Below are positions 1-9,352 of a DNA stretch of 64,000 nucleotides, one piece after another. Positions within the stretch are counted from its first letter, which is position 1. Every line of letters begins with the position of its first letter. The notes under the pieces were generated by a model that was not told the origin of the DNA, did not search any database, and saw only the letters and a program-made list of their open reading frames with translations. The position numbers were made by a program, and so were the translations under genes. Source of the DNA: Glaciimonas sp. CA11.2 (lineage in GTDB: Bacteria; Pseudomonadota; Gammaproteobacteria; Burkholderiales; Burkholderiaceae_D); the NCBI RefSeq assembly GCF_034314045.1, contig NZ_JAVIWL010000001.1, forward strand, positions 620,001-684,000, written 5' to 3'.

Positions 1-479
1 AGTATTTTCTTGCAGGAACAAATGCACCTACCTGGTGCGTAGATTGCGATAGTCGTTATATTCGCAGCACAGTGCCCGATACAATACGTTCGATGTGTAT
101 TGTCATCAAAATCCTCCCCTCAGTCTGAATAGTATTTTCCATAAACCAGTCTGTACGGCGTCACCATACCTCAATCCACTATCGCAACATTCCAGACCTT
201 GTGTCAGACGACCTCATATTTGGGCTTGTACTGCGCTTTAATGTGTCGACAAAGTCACCGATTGTGTGAGTATGTTATGCGCCGGAAACACTGGTTGCAT
301 GTTTACCGCCCTTAACCCGTTGTATTACGGAGAATCACGGCGTGCAAGCTTGATAACGGTTTAAGATGTCGCAAAATCAGCATTTACCTCTCATCACGAT
401 CTCCCATCCTTGCCTGTAGTACGCCATTGGCATCGATCGCAACCTTTCCCTTTGTCATTCGCAGAATAGGAAAACTACC
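1..479. other. Gap without a recognisable gene
   Basis: I see no supported coding sequence, RNA gene or repeat in this stretch. Its right end must carry the promoter and leader of the SHOCT-domain gene that starts at 480. An AGGA-like ribosome binding site lies about eight bases before that start. Confidence 0.5.
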
Positions 480-1421
480 ATGCAACAACTTTCTCCAAAC
501 GGTCGTCTGGCAATCGAAGAAATCGCAAGACGTCACGGCTTCAGCTTTGATGCGGTGTTAAGCATGCTTGAGTCGGTCATCAATGGAAATGGCGGGATGG
601 CACAGTTTAATCACCCTGAATTCAGCGGCTCGGGCCAATGGATGCAAGGCGGGATGACGATGGTGTCTGACATGTTTAATAATTACCTTAAAAACCGTGT
701 TGATAGCCTATGCTCAGAGCTTGCGCGCCTGGTCGCGAATCAGCCTGACTTGCTGAGAACGGGAAGCTTTCAGTCGCAAAGCCAAGGCGGTTCGCGTCAG
801 GGCGGCCAACAGCAAAACAATTATGCAAATACGCAATATCAGGACGCAAGTTTTACGCAAATGGATCATTCGGCGAGCCTGTTCGTGCCGCCAGCGCCAG
901 GTAAATCTGCTGATTGGTGGCCCGCCGATTTGCGCTGGCCGAATAGCACCGGCGCGCAAAACGACGTGCGCTACGCTTACTTCGCCCAAGCGCGTCGGCT
1001 GGTGATTGAGCTGAACGGAAGAGTTACCGTTTATGACACGCTAGACCATCAAATCGGCGGCTTCTCGCAGCAACAATCGTACGGTGGTTCGATCTGTTTT
1101 AACAGCCAGTACGGACTGATTGATGTAGCCCGCTTACCGATTATCTCAATCGATGGCATCCCGCAAGCAAGTCAAGCCAACAATAACATCAACCAGTCTA
1201 CAAACACGCCAATACCAGTGCCAGTGCAAGATAATAATGTGCAACCGGTGGCAGCAACGCAGCAACAACAGCAGCCGTCACAGCCACAACCGAAATCTGG
1301 CAACACTGCCGACGCCGATATATTTGTCATGATTGAGAAATTGGCCGACTTGCGCAGCAGAGATCTCCTCAGCGAAGCAGAATTCGTCACCAAAAAAACG
1401 GAATTACTTGCGCGACTGTAA
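480..1421 (+). CDS. SHOCT-domain hypothetical protein, Gln-rich linker
   Basis: A 313-residue soluble protein with no signal peptide or membrane segment. Residues 1-90 form a compact, mostly helical N-terminal region. A Gln/Ser/Asn-rich linker follows at about 95-125, then a conserved-looking central domain (about 130-225) rich in Trp, Tyr and Gly, then a second Gln/Asn/Pro-rich linker (about 230-275). The last ~35 residues (ADIFVMIEKLADLRSRDLLS onward) match the SHOCT motif, a short C-terminal helical hairpin often found at the ends of oligomerising or membrane-associated proteins. Whole-length relatives are, from memory, common in Burkholderiales, but I know of no assigned function. The ATG is preceded by an AGGA-like site at good spacing, and a strong terminator follows, so it is probably monocistronic. 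Confidence 0.85.
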   Translation: MQQLSPNGRLAIEEIARRHGFSFDAVLSMLESVINGNGGMAQFNHPEFSGSGQWMQGGMTMVSDMFNNYLKNRVDSLCSELARLVANQPDLLRTGSFQSQSQGGSRQGGQQQNNYANTQYQDASFTQMDHSASLFVPPAPGKSADWWPADLRWPNSTGAQNDVRYAYFAQARRLVIELNGRVTVYDTLDHQIGGFSQQQSYGGSICFNSQYGLIDVARLPIISIDGIPQASQANNNINQSTNTPIPVPVQDNNVQPVAATQQQQQPSQPQPKSGNTADADIFVMIEKLADLRSRDLLSEAEFVTKKTELLARL

Positions 1422-1448
1422 GCTGCTTTTTTTTCAACTAGCAATATA

Positions 1449-1480
1449 AAAAAGCTCTCAATCTTGAGAGCTTTTTTATT
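1449..1480 (+). terminator. Rho-independent terminator after the SHOCT gene
   Basis: The stem AAGCTCTCA / TGAGAGCTT has a short loop and is followed by a T run, 28 bases after the stop codon. The A run on the 5' side means it could also work on the other strand. Confidence 0.85.
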
Positions 1481-1794
1481 TCCGCGTTTGAGCTAACGAC
1501 GGTTTAACGAGGCCTGCAATCTTAATAGCCGACTATCAATTTCTTTGCCACCAAAAATATTGATAACCCTGATCGCCTGCGTCGTTGATTTTTTTCAACA
1601 TTATTTAATTAACCCGACTTTTTTGTCGACCCGGCAATTCAAAAACCCCGCTACATTTATTTTCAAAAGAAACGCTTACTTTAAGAATGTTCTTACATCT
1701 TTTTTAACGTAAGACGTTTATTATTTAGGCAGAGTTTTTCACCTCCACGATTACAGTCAATCGTCCTCACGTTCGTTGCGGAAGGTCTTCCCCC
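1481..1794. other. AT-rich gap upstream of the effector locus
   Basis: An AT-rich stretch that probably holds the promoter of the effector/immunity locus. A weak inverted repeat TCTTAC (1691-1696) / GTAAGA (1709-1714) lies about 80 bases before the leader ORF. I see no gene. Confidence 0.45.
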
Positions 1795-1935
1795 ATGTCC
1801 AGCAGTCGCACTTTCAGCGCATTTAGCAGCGCTATTCCAACACGCCTGAACCAACCTGCATCGGCACCGATCAACCCCCGAGAACGACAGAGCGATAAGC
1901 ACAAGTCCATTAAAAAAAGGGGAGATGTGCCATGA
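1795..1935 (+). CDS. Small leader ORF overlapping the effector start
   Basis: A 46-codon ORF, too short for ordinary ORF calls. It starts MSSSRTFSAFSSAIPTRL and ends in a Lys/Arg-rich tail (KSIKKRGDVP). It is preceded by GGAAGG about nine bases before the ATG. Its TGA stop overlaps the ATG of the effector ORF in the arrangement ATGA (1932-1935), typical of translationally coupled genes. The peptide is Ser/Pro/Arg-rich, lacks a hydrophobic segment and is probably disordered. It could be a coupled small protein such as an adaptor or secretion-linked peptide, or the displaced N-terminus of the effector. I recognise no named family. Confidence 0.45.
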   Translation: MSSSRTFSAFSSAIPTRLNQPASAPINPRERQSDKHKSIKKRGDVP

Positions 1936-3427
1936 GTGCAGAAATCGAACTGACCGTATTCGAGGTCGCCGATGATATCTGGGAGCGCGCGCATCGGGTA
2001 GGCAATCAGGCCGTGAACCAGATCGGCAACGGTGCACAGTGGATCGGCGGGGCATTAAAAGGAGAGTTTAAACCAAGCCAACGGTGGGCCAAATTGTCGT
2101 CGACGCAGTGGTCAGCATGTTTCCTGTAGCGGGCGAAATCACGGCTGCCCGCGATGCCATTGCGATTAGCTTGCGCATGGCCGATAGCGATAAAGAGGCG
2201 AAAGACATCTGGAACTGGGTCGCATTGGTATTGTGTTTAATGGCCGTGGTACCAGTGTTCGGCGGGATCGTGAAAGGTGTCGGCAGATTGCTATTACAGG
2301 CGGCATATGACTCCGCCAAACTATCACACATAGGCGAACAGATATTGGCCTTCCTGCGCAAAATGGGCTACGGAAATACACGCGTTTTTTTTAACACGCT
2401 GGACTTTACAGCGTATCAGGCAACCGTCACGTCAGCTTATTATGTATTGATGCGCCGTCTACGCGACACGAGTATTTTTACGGCCCGTGAGTTGGGCGCG
2501 GTATTGCCCGCCCCGGTCAAAAGCTGGTTGCAAGCGCTGCCGCCAAAGCTCGACAAATTACAGCTTCTGGCCGACAAAATGATTCCACAAGCTTTTAAAG
2601 AACTGAACGCTTTACTCAATAAAGTGCGCAGCAATTTAATTGAGGGTAATGTTTTTCCCATCACAGTCGGTGCGGGTCCAATCAAAATTCGCACCACCGA
2701 GGCGCGCATTGGCGAGGTGTCACCTATTCATATTGCGAGTAAGGGACATACATCGGCGACGCGAGCGCATTATAAGCATAAGGAGGGATGGCCTCGATTG
2801 GATGGACGTAAGGAAAAAATTGGGGACCTTACTATTTACCCAAACTTATATGCCTTCAGTAGTAAAGCATCAATAGAACCGGTATTGCTCCCCGCAGGAA
2901 AGAAGGTCTATCTGCCAAGAATAGTTGAAACAGAAGAGCCCAGAAAAATCGGAGGTTTTTGGGCAGATAAAATGCCGGTAAATGGCAAAGCATGGCGGTT
3001 GGATTACGCAGTCAAGCAAGGCTGGAGTAAAAACGGCGCTTATCTGGTGCTGGAACACGTACCATCCGCAGACGACATGCGCAAACTGGGTATTCATGTT
3101 GACGACAGCTGGGAGGGTATTCGTGCATGGCGCGGCAAAGTGGCCGAGCAAATTGATTCGCAGGGGGCGAAAGCCACCGGTATCTTGTTGCCGGGTGGCG
3201 AGATTCAGCTGTATATCGACTTTCATGACGCCTATCACAAGCCGCTGCGTGAATACGTTGAAAAACATGTACCGGTAAAGCCGACCAACTGGACGGACGC
3301 AAACATTCCACATCATGTGCGGCCAACCGCCGTCTTTTTGGCCCCTAACGAACGCTCCGCCAAGATCGTCCAGGAAGGTTATCTATTACGCGGTGCGGCC
3401 ACGGCGGGTAGGCAAACAAATAACTAA
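1932..3427 (+). pseudogene. Type VI-type polymorphic toxin effector, apparent frameshift
   Basis: Two overlapping frames together encode about 499 residues of one protein. The first (1932 on) has a good GGGGAG site and reads MSAEIELTVFEVADDIWERA ... GGALKGEFKPSQ. The sense then continues in the -1 frame as TVGQIVVDAVVSMFPVAGEI and is open to 3427. Adding one A near 2080-2082 (CAACGG to CAAACGG) would restore a continuous protein. The N-terminal part has a hydrophobic helical segment (WNWVALVLCLMAVVPVFGG), as in type VI or polymorphic-toxin effectors. A coiled/helical middle follows. The C-terminal ~180 residues (roughly 2876-3420) hold the motif-rich region GGFWADKMP, WRLDYAVKQGW and LPGGEIQLYI, resembling toxin domains in the ADP-ribosyltransferase/NADase style, but I cannot name the fold. 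The GTG at 2084 has no properly spaced ribosome binding site, so the 447-residue part is unlikely to be made alone. An immunity-like gene follows 16 bases later. It may be a true pseudogene, a sequencing error or, less likely, programmed frameshifting. Confidence 0.6.
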
Positions 3428-3443
3428 CAGATAGGGAAATAAT

Positions 3444-4568
3444 ATGCAAAACCGACAATCGATGACACCAGAGCAGGAACAGCAAGCACGGAATCAGGCG
3501 TTTTACTTACTTAAAAAATATACCAGTTTTACTTTTCTGGATCAGGTCAGATTGCGGTATCAAGGTTTTTTGGATGTGTTTGTTAAGCAACTTAAGAATC
3601 CGCCGCTTACGGTACAAAACTATCGCTATGCCGCCCATACTCAGATCCGGCACGAATATGAATATAAAGAATTCCTGCGCCAGATGATACCAATGGAGCA
3701 AGGGCTGGCGCTGCTCCGTTCCTCGCCTCATAAGCAAGAGGCGTATAAAACGATGTCTCACGCAGGTTTTATGGGGCTATTATTTGGTCGCTACGCTGAT
3801 GAACATGGATTGGAAGATGACCCTTTTTATATTGCTTTAGGCATGGTCTGTGAACATCCGGGAAATAGCATTCATCCGAGCAATCATACCGCCTTCATCA
3901 AGGACGTCATGATCGCGTCGGAAATGCAATCTGCTCGGGGAATCACAATGAGTGAGTTTAAAGATTACGACCCTTTTCGTTTAGTGGATGAGGATAGCCT
4001 ACGTCAGTCCCAAAAATGGACCTATGAAACCCTCTTCTTCGAACCCGAATGGCCGATCCCTCGTATCTTCCCGGATTACCTTCCATCATGCCCGCCTTAT
4101 AACCATAACCATCAGGATCAAATCTTCAGCGGCGGGACCATTCCCACTGACGGTATCTGGGAACCGTGGTTTATCATGCCGATCTTCACCAATACCGATC
4201 CGGCAAAAATGGCCGCAAAAGTCGGTTGCCCTAATTATTTTTTAGCGGGTGCGGTCGCCACCGAATATCAATTGGAAGGCACGGATAAGTGGGAGGAAGT
4301 CTGGTGGCGTTTGCTGTGGGAAGACAAGCGCTATCTGGATGGCACGATTCCCGCTGAAGAAGCGGACTATGTAAAAACCCGGCCACCGGTCGCACCGCCA
4401 ATATTCGCCGATCAAAAAGCTTATCCGGGCGATGTGTGTCCAATAACCGGCAACTGGCATGCACCGCATATGCAAGGCAAAACGGTGCGATTGGAGGCCG
4501 GGAATGTCATACCCGGATCAAAAATTAACGCCGCGGGAAATGCTGTGACCTGGTATCTCAAAGTGTAA
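3444..4568 (+). CDS. Imm71/Imm72-like immunity protein
   Basis: A 374-residue soluble protein starting 16 bases after the effector, with an AGGGAAATAAT leader before the ATG. Its layout fits the Imm71/Imm72 group of immunity proteins linked to type VI effectors: an N-terminal helical half (MTPEQEQQARNQAFYLLKKY), a central region with the phrase GTIPTDGIWEPWF, a conserved-looking WWRLLWEDKRYLDGTIPAEE block near residues 288-307, and a C-terminal CPITGNW segment of the Cys-Pro-x-Thr-Gly-x-Trp type. Position directly behind the toxin and unusual richness in Trp and Pro support an immunity role. The partner would be neutralised in the cytoplasm, or in the inner membrane zone if the toxin acts there. 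The family assignment is from memory of motif style, so the name is less certain than the role. Confidence 0.6.
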   Translation: MQNRQSMTPEQEQQARNQAFYLLKKYTSFTFLDQVRLRYQGFLDVFVKQLKNPPLTVQNYRYAAHTQIRHEYEYKEFLRQMIPMEQGLALLRSSPHKQEAYKTMSHAGFMGLLFGRYADEHGLEDDPFYIALGMVCEHPGNSIHPSNHTAFIKDVMIASEMQSARGITMSEFKDYDPFRLVDEDSLRQSQKWTYETLFFEPEWPIPRIFPDYLPSCPPYNHNHQDQIFSGGTIPTDGIWEPWFIMPIFTNTDPAKMAAKVGCPNYFLAGAVATEYQLEGTDKWEEVWWRLLWEDKRYLDGTIPAEEADYVKTRPPVAPPIFADQKAYPGDVCPITGNWHAPHMQGKTVRLEAGNVIPGSKINAAGNAVTWYLKV

Positions 4569-4646
4569 AGTCTTCAGACTATTTTATAGTTGCTTTTAGC
4601 GGCTATTTTTTCTCGCAGATAATGGTCAATTAAGTTTGTTCACATA

Positions 4647-4687
4647 CCCGCTTTTGGGAACCGCGAGAGACTCCCCCAAAAAGCGGG
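4647..4687. terminator. Inverted repeat, possible terminator of the immunity operon
   Basis: CCCGCTTTTGGG (4647-4658) pairs with CCCAAAAAGCGGG (4675-4687), with one bulged base and a 16-base loop. No U run follows on the plus strand, so it may act with Rho or merely stabilise the transcript end. Confidence 0.4.
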
Positions 4688-4921
4688 CACTCTACTTCGC
4701 CAAAATGTTATCTGATTAGTTGTTGCTAAGCAGTCGTGAGGACGCCGGATGGCAAGTAGGGAAGTAGGGATATCCCGTCGGAAAGGCTTAACTTGCGGCC
4801 GTAACTTGCACGCATTGTGAGCACTTGGCTCTATCTGTTGCTAAATGTCTTTAAATAACGTTGACCGGTTCGTTAACACCGCATACAAAAGGGCTTTAGC
4901 CGATAAACTACTATTTCGGAA

Positions 4922-4930
4922 TGCTATAAT
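4922..4930 (+). promoter_or_regulatory. Extended -10 promoter (TGcTATAAT)
   Basis: A perfect TATAAT at 4925-4930 is preceded by TG at the extended -10 position. No clear -35 is seen, which extended -10 promoters tolerate. Transcription would start near 4937 and run toward the exported-protein gene at 5199, leaving an unusually long leader of about 260 bases. Confidence 0.5.
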
Positions 4931-5198
4931 CCCGCCCGAGTACCGATTCCCGAAACACTGTCTCTGTAAATGGTGAGCTTAATTGCAGCTATTTATGCTG
5001 AAGTTGCCGAATAGACTGAACCAACGAGCGGCATAGGTTCTTGGCGCATGATCTCACTATGCTGCATTAGCTGTATTTTGCCGGTCGATCATCGGGATAA
5101 ATGCGAGAAGCACAGAATTGCGCTTCTAAATATTTATGCAACACGCAATCTGGCTCGATACTGACAAAATTAAACACACAACTCAATGGAGTTCATCT

Positions 5199-5549
5199 AT
5201 GCAGACAACGATGTGGTTAAAACGCTGGTTGATTGCAGTATCAATGGCAACATTGGCCCTTCCCGCAGTCGCTTTTGACCGCACGTTTCCGCAGACCACC
5301 TTGCGTGGCAAAATGACGATTACCGCCTATCCTGCGATCGTCATTGACAAGGCCAATTTGCAGCTTTCCCCCGGTTCACGGATTTGGGGTCAAAATCATC
5401 TGACGCAAATTCCCGTATCTCTGGGGGCTAGTACTTATTTAGTAAATTACACACAAAATATCCAGGGTGACGTAGATCGCGTCTGGATACTGACCACCGA
5501 CGAAGCGAGTCAGTCAGTCGAGAGTCAACGCAGCAATTTGAAATGGTAG
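5199..5549 (+). CDS. Small exported hypothetical protein upstream of miaB
   Basis: The chosen start gives 116 residues. This ATG has GGAG seven bases upstream and begins a clear signal peptide ([20 protein letters not shown], cleavage after AVA), while the longer frame from 5136 would bury that signal under 21 extra residues. The mature part of about 90 residues is beta-rich with no cysteines ([20 protein letters not shown]) and looks like a small periplasmic or surface protein. I recognise no named domain. Its last codons overlap the miaB start by seven bases, so the two are probably translated from one message, though a functional link to tRNA modification is not implied. Confidence 0.7.
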   Translation: MQTTMWLKRWLIAVSMATLALPAVAFDRTFPQTTLRGKMTITAYPAIVIDKANLQLSPGSRIWGQNHLTQIPVSLGASTYLVNYTQNIQGDVDRVWILTTDEASQSVESQRSNLKW

Positions 5550-6919
5550 TCATGGAAAACACGATACAAAAGAAAGTCTACATAAAAACGTTCGGCTGTC
5601 AGATGAACGAATACGACTCGGATAAAATGGCCGATGTCCTTAACGCGTCCCATGGCTTGGTTAAAACTGATCGCCCGGAAGATGCCGACGTTATTTTATT
5701 GAACACTTGTTCGGTCCGCGAAAAAGCGCAAGAGAAGGTATTTTCCGATCTTGGCCGTTTGCGTGAACTTAAATTCAAAAATCCTGATCTGTTAATCGGC
5801 GTCGGCGGTTGTGTTGCCTCACAGGAAGGCGCGGCAATCGTTAAACGTGCGCCGTATGTTGACATCGTATTTGGCCCGCAAACTCTGCATCGTTTGCCAG
5901 AAATGATCAAGCAACGCCGCATGACCGGCAATTCTCAGGTTGATATCAGCTTTCCTGAAATCGAAAAGTTTGATCACATGCCACCGGCCAAGGTGGATGG
6001 CGCGACCGCGTTCGTCTCCATCATGGAAGGTTGTAGCAAATATTGCAGTTATTGCGTGGTGCCCTACACGCGCGGTGAAGAAGTCTCGCGCCGCTTTGAG
6101 GATGTATTGACTGAAGTCGCTGGTCTGGCCGAGCAAGGTGTCAAAGAAATTACGTTACTGGGTCAAAACGTGAATGCATTCCGCGGCGAAATGGCCGATG
6201 GAGAAATCGCTGACTTTGCGCTGCTGATCGAATTTATTGCCGAGATACCGGGTATCGAACGTATCCGCTTTGTGACCAGCCACCCGAAAGAATTCACGCA
6301 ACGGTTGATTGATACCTACGCCAAAGTGCCTAAGTTGGTCGATCATTTATATTTGCCGGCGCAGCATGGTTCAGACCGCATTTTAGCGGCGATGAAACGT
6401 GGATATACCGTCCTTGAATACAAATCAGTGATCCGACGTTTGCGTAAGGTGCGCCCTAACATTTGTATTTCCAGTGATTTTATCGTTGGTTTTCCGGGTG
6501 AAACGGATGAAGATTTTGATGCATTGATGAAACTGATCCACGAGACCGGTTACGACAATAGCTTCAGCTTTATTTTTAGTCCGCGCCCTGGTACGCCTGC
6601 CGCTAATCTGGTCGACGACACGCCGCATGAGGTCAAGTTGAAGCGTTTGCAACATTTGCAAGCGGCAATTCAGGCCAATACAATCCGCATCAGCGAAGAG
6701 ATGATTGGGACCGTGCAACGTATATTGGTTGAAGGCCCATCTAAAAAGGACGCTGAGGAATTGCAAGGACGCTCTGAAAACAATCGTGTGGTGAACTTTG
6801 ATGGCGGCCCAAACGGCGCACGACTGATCGGACAACTGATCGACGTCACCATCACAGAGAGTTATAAATACACCTTGCGTGGCGAATTGTTGATGACCGC
6901 AGATGTCAATGCAGCTTAA
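5543..6919 (+). CDS. miaB: tRNA-2-methylthio-N6-dimethylallyladenosine synthase
   Basis: MiaB is a radical-SAM methylthiotransferase that adds a methylthio group to i6A37 in tRNAs reading UNN codons. The protein is 458 residues, normal for the family. The N-terminal UPF0004 domain shows the three cysteines of the auxiliary cluster ([23 protein letters not shown] and [11 protein letters not shown]). The radical-SAM motif CSKYCSYC lies near residue 164, and a TRAM domain closes the C-terminus ([19 protein letters not shown]). The start is uncertain between the ATG at 5543 and the one at 5552; neither has a strong ribosome binding site, consistent with coupling to the upstream gene. It is followed by phoH and ybeY in the usual betaproteobacterial order. 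Confidence 0.96.
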   Translation: MVVMENTIQKKVYIKTFGCQMNEYDSDKMADVLNASHGLVKTDRPEDADVILLNTCSVREKAQEKVFSDLGRLRELKFKNPDLLIGVGGCVASQEGAAIVKRAPYVDIVFGPQTLHRLPEMIKQRRMTGNSQVDISFPEIEKFDHMPPAKVDGATAFVSIMEGCSKYCSYCVVPYTRGEEVSRRFEDVLTEVAGLAEQGVKEITLLGQNVNAFRGEMADGEIADFALLIEFIAEIPGIERIRFVTSHPKEFTQRLIDTYAKVPKLVDHLYLPAQHGSDRILAAMKRGYTVLEYKSVIRRLRKVRPNICISSDFIVGFPGETDEDFDALMKLIHETGYDNSFSFIFSPRPGTPAANLVDDTPHEVKLKRLQHLQAAIQANTIRISEEMIGTVQRILVEGPSKKDAEELQGRSENNRVVNFDGGPNGARLIGQLIDVTITESYKYTLRGELLMTADVNAA

Positions 6920-7097
6920 CGTGTTGCTGAATGTCGTTGCTGTCGCTGGTTGCTGACTATTACCGAGGTTCAGGCCATACAGATCGCATAGATCGTGTAA
7001 TCTGGCCCTTGTATTTGCACGATTGACGCCGCCATAGCAAAAAGTATAACGCTTTTTTCTCTCATTTTGATGCAATCACTTAAGAGCAGACATTCGC

Positions 7098-8276
7098 TTG
7101 AAAACCAAAACTAAAACCCCATCGCAGCCGTTCTACTTCACTCCCGAACCGCTGGATAATACCCGGCTGGCGCATTTATGCGGGCCACTGGATGAGAACT
7201 TGCGTCAAATTTCTGCTGCTCTGGACGTGACACTTTTTCGTCGCGGTGAGAAATTTATTGCCTCTGGCGCTAACGCCGAACGCGCAGTTTCCATGCTGGA
7301 ACAGTTTTATGCACTGGCACACCGCGTCATTTCAGTGGATGAAATTCAGTTGGCGCTGGTCGAACAACGGGCTAATCAGGCGCATAAGCGGAGTAATGGC
7401 GTAAATGGTGGCGAGGACGGCGATGAGGATGTTGATGACATCATTAGCGACCCTTACATTACAACGCCGATACCACCATCGCAAATAGAGAGCCCTGTAC
7501 TAAAGACGCGTCGGGCTGATCTACGTGGTCGCACACCGCATCAAATAGCTTATATTCGCGCGATTTTGGAGCACGATGTGACGTTGGGCATCGGGCCTGC
7601 CGGTACTGGCAAAACGTATCTGGCGGTGGCATGCGCGGTTGATGCACTCGAACGCGACGCAGTAAAACGTATCGTCCTGACGAGACCGGCGGTTGAGGCT
7701 GGCGAGCGACTAGGATTTTTGCCGGGTGATCTTGCACAAAAAGTCGACCCTTATCTGCGCCCCTTGTATGACGCATTGTATGACTTACTTGGTTTTGATC
7801 GCACCCAAAAAATGTTTGAAAAGCAGGCAATTGAAATTGCCCCGCTCGCTTATATGCGCGGCCGTACGTTAAACCACGCCTTCATTATTCTGGACGAAGC
7901 ACAAAATACGACGCCGGAACAAATGAAAATGTTTTTGACACGCATCGGTTTTGGCAGCAAGGCCGTCGTCACTGGCGATGTCACCCAAATCGACTTGCAG
8001 CGCGGCCAGAAGAGTGGTTTGATTGATGCGATGAACATCATGAAAGACGTGCGCGGTATCGCTTTCACCCGTTTTAATAGTACCGACGTAGTGCGTCATC
8101 CACTGGTAGCAAGAATCGTGGATGCCTATGAAGCTGCGTCATTAGCAACGCCGGTGGCATCAACCCATGGCGTGCTTGATCCAGTGTCGCCGCCGATCAA
8201 GGCAATCAAACTTCCTAAACCGATTGAAACAGGTATCACCAAACGTGCTCGCAGCCGCAATGTCGCAAAAAAATAA
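7098..8276 (+). CDS. phoH: PhoH family ATPase
   Basis: A 392-residue cytoplasmic protein with a PhoH-type P-loop ATPase domain in the C-terminal two thirds. Walker A is [11 protein letters not shown], and Walker B is [19 protein letters not shown]. The N-terminal ~120 residues hold a small KH-like segment and an acidic linker. The family couples NTP hydrolysis to RNA-related work and is usually encoded beside ybeY, as here. The start is TTG at 7098: the only in-frame alternative upstream is blocked by a TGA, and an AAGAG-like site sits about ten bases before it. The end of the gene overlaps the ybeY start by 17 bases, so the two are translated together. Confidence 0.93.
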   Translation: MKTKTKTPSQPFYFTPEPLDNTRLAHLCGPLDENLRQISAALDVTLFRRGEKFIASGANAERAVSMLEQFYALAHRVISVDEIQLALVEQRANQAHKRSNGVNGGEDGDEDVDDIISDPYITTPIPPSQIESPVLKTRRADLRGRTPHQIAYIRAILEHDVTLGIGPAGTGKTYLAVACAVDALERDAVKRIVLTRPAVEAGERLGFLPGDLAQKVDPYLRPLYDALYDLLGFDRTQKMFEKQAIEIAPLAYMRGRTLNHAFIILDEAQNTTPEQMKMFLTRIGFGSKAVVTGDVTQIDLQRGQKSGLIDAMNIMKDVRGIAFTRFNSTDVVRHPLVARIVDAYEAASLATPVASTHGVLDPVSPPIKAIKLPKPIETGITKRARSRNVAKK

Positions 8277-8754
8277 ACCTCCAGCTAACAAATTGTCGTT
8301 ATCGGTGCAATATCCCGATCCCCGTTTAAAAGAAATCATTTTGCGTCCGCAAGTACGGCGGTGGGTGAAGGCGGCGCTGCTGGCGCCAGCCGAATTGACT
8401 ATTCGTTTTGTTGATGTAGAGGAAGGCAGAACCCTTAACCGCGATTATCGCGGCAAGGATTACGCCACCAATGTGCTGACCTTCGCTTACACCGAAGATG
8501 AAGACGCAGAAACGACCGAGGCAGATATTGTTCTCTGCACCGACGTTCTGCAACGTGAAGCCGCTGAACAAAACAAATCGGTCGAAGAACACACCGCCCA
8601 TCTGGTCGTGCATGGCGTTTTGCATGCACAGGGCTACGACCATGAAAATGATGAAGAAGCGACCGAGATGGAGAACCTGGAAATTGAGATTTTGACCGCT
8701 TTAGGATGGCCTAATCCCTACGCCGATGAAGATACCGGTATTGCTTTGCTTTAA
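8260..8754 (+). CDS. ybeY: Endoribonuclease YbeY, rRNA maturation factor
   Basis: A 164-residue single-strand-specific metallo-endoribonuclease involved in 16S rRNA 3' end maturation and ribosome quality control. The zinc-binding signature [11 protein letters not shown] gives the three histidines of the H-x3-H-x5-H motif, and the family block NVLTFAY lies upstream. I chose the ATG at 8260 ([12 protein letters not shown]). The frame is open from 8167, but that extension lies entirely inside phoH and is not typical of the family. In relatives ybeY is followed directly by corC and lnt; here about 2.7 kb of other DNA intervenes. Confidence 0.94.
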   Translation: MSQKNKPPANKLSLSVQYPDPRLKEIILRPQVRRWVKAALLAPAELTIRFVDVEEGRTLNRDYRGKDYATNVLTFAYTEDEDAETTEADIVLCTDVLQREAAEQNKSVEEHTAHLVVHGVLHAQGYDHENDEEATEMENLEIEILTALGWPNPYADEDTGIALL

Positions 8755-9352
8755 TCGAACCTACGCAAAGTGACCTCGGAGATATCAGTGCATAACTATC
8801 GTCCATGCCAGCCGATGCCTTAACACCGGTAAATCAACATAGCGTCGCGCCTTTTTTTAGAAAAAAGGCGTAAACGTTCCGACCATCTTCAGCAAACCTT
8901 CATAGCCGACGAGCTGCAAACGCGGTCCGTATAAGCGCATTGACTCATCCGGCCTTTAATCGTCCCTTACAGACGATAGCCACATCAAGTCAACAACTCC
9001 CCATAATTTAGCCAGTACCAATATTCAATTTCAGAAACCAACATTTTTTTTTGGAAATATATCCTATTCTTTTTTTATAAAAAAGTACTAGCATAAACGT
9101 ATCGGATCGTCAAAAAAAATCCCTGCAACGAGTTTGACGAGCATGCCCGCGAAAAGATTATAGCCACAGCATGAAAAGGAAAGCACGACGCTGCTGGCGA
9201 GATTTTGCGAAAATTCTAAAATAATGTGTAAGGAATCGTTTCTACTGCCGACTATGTTTCATTCAAGCATTTCGGGTGCATCGCATGCAAACCTTTGGAA
9301 AAAATTACATTCCGCTTCTTGACCTCACCTTCTTTCATGTTGGGAGACAAAA
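8755..9352. other. Gap between ybeY and the cytochrome b gene
   Basis: About 600 bases with no supported gene. It contains the A/T-stemmed hairpin at 8848-8870, a second A/T palindrome CTTTTTTTATAAAAAAG near 9070-9086 and an AT-rich stretch around 9040-9110. The promoter of the redox module should be in the right half. GTAAGG (9228-9233) and CGAC (9249-9252), 15 bases apart, faintly recall an ECF sigma-factor promoter, but this is weak. Confidence 0.45.
8848..8870. terminator. Hairpin downstream of ybeY
   Basis: CGCCTTTTTTT and AAAAAAGGCG form a stem with a minimal AG loop, about 95 bases after the ybeY stop. The U-rich arm is within the stem rather than after it, so termination strength is uncertain. 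Confidence 0.5.

Larger units (their letters stand above)
4569..5198. other. Long gap between immunity gene and the exported-protein gene
   Basis: No ORF is supported here. It holds an inverted repeat at 4647-4687, a strong extended -10 promoter at 4922-4930, and a weak hairpin AGAAGC (5106-5111) / GCTTCT (5122-5127). The last ~260 bases could be a long leader of the next gene or a small RNA. Confidence 0.5.

Noticed and set aside
2066..2072. Possible -1 slippery site GTTTAAA in the effector
   Set aside because: It does not fit the X-XXY-YYZ pattern and the -1 frame has a TAA stop at 2069, before the homologous sense resumes; a simple deletion near 2081 fits better.
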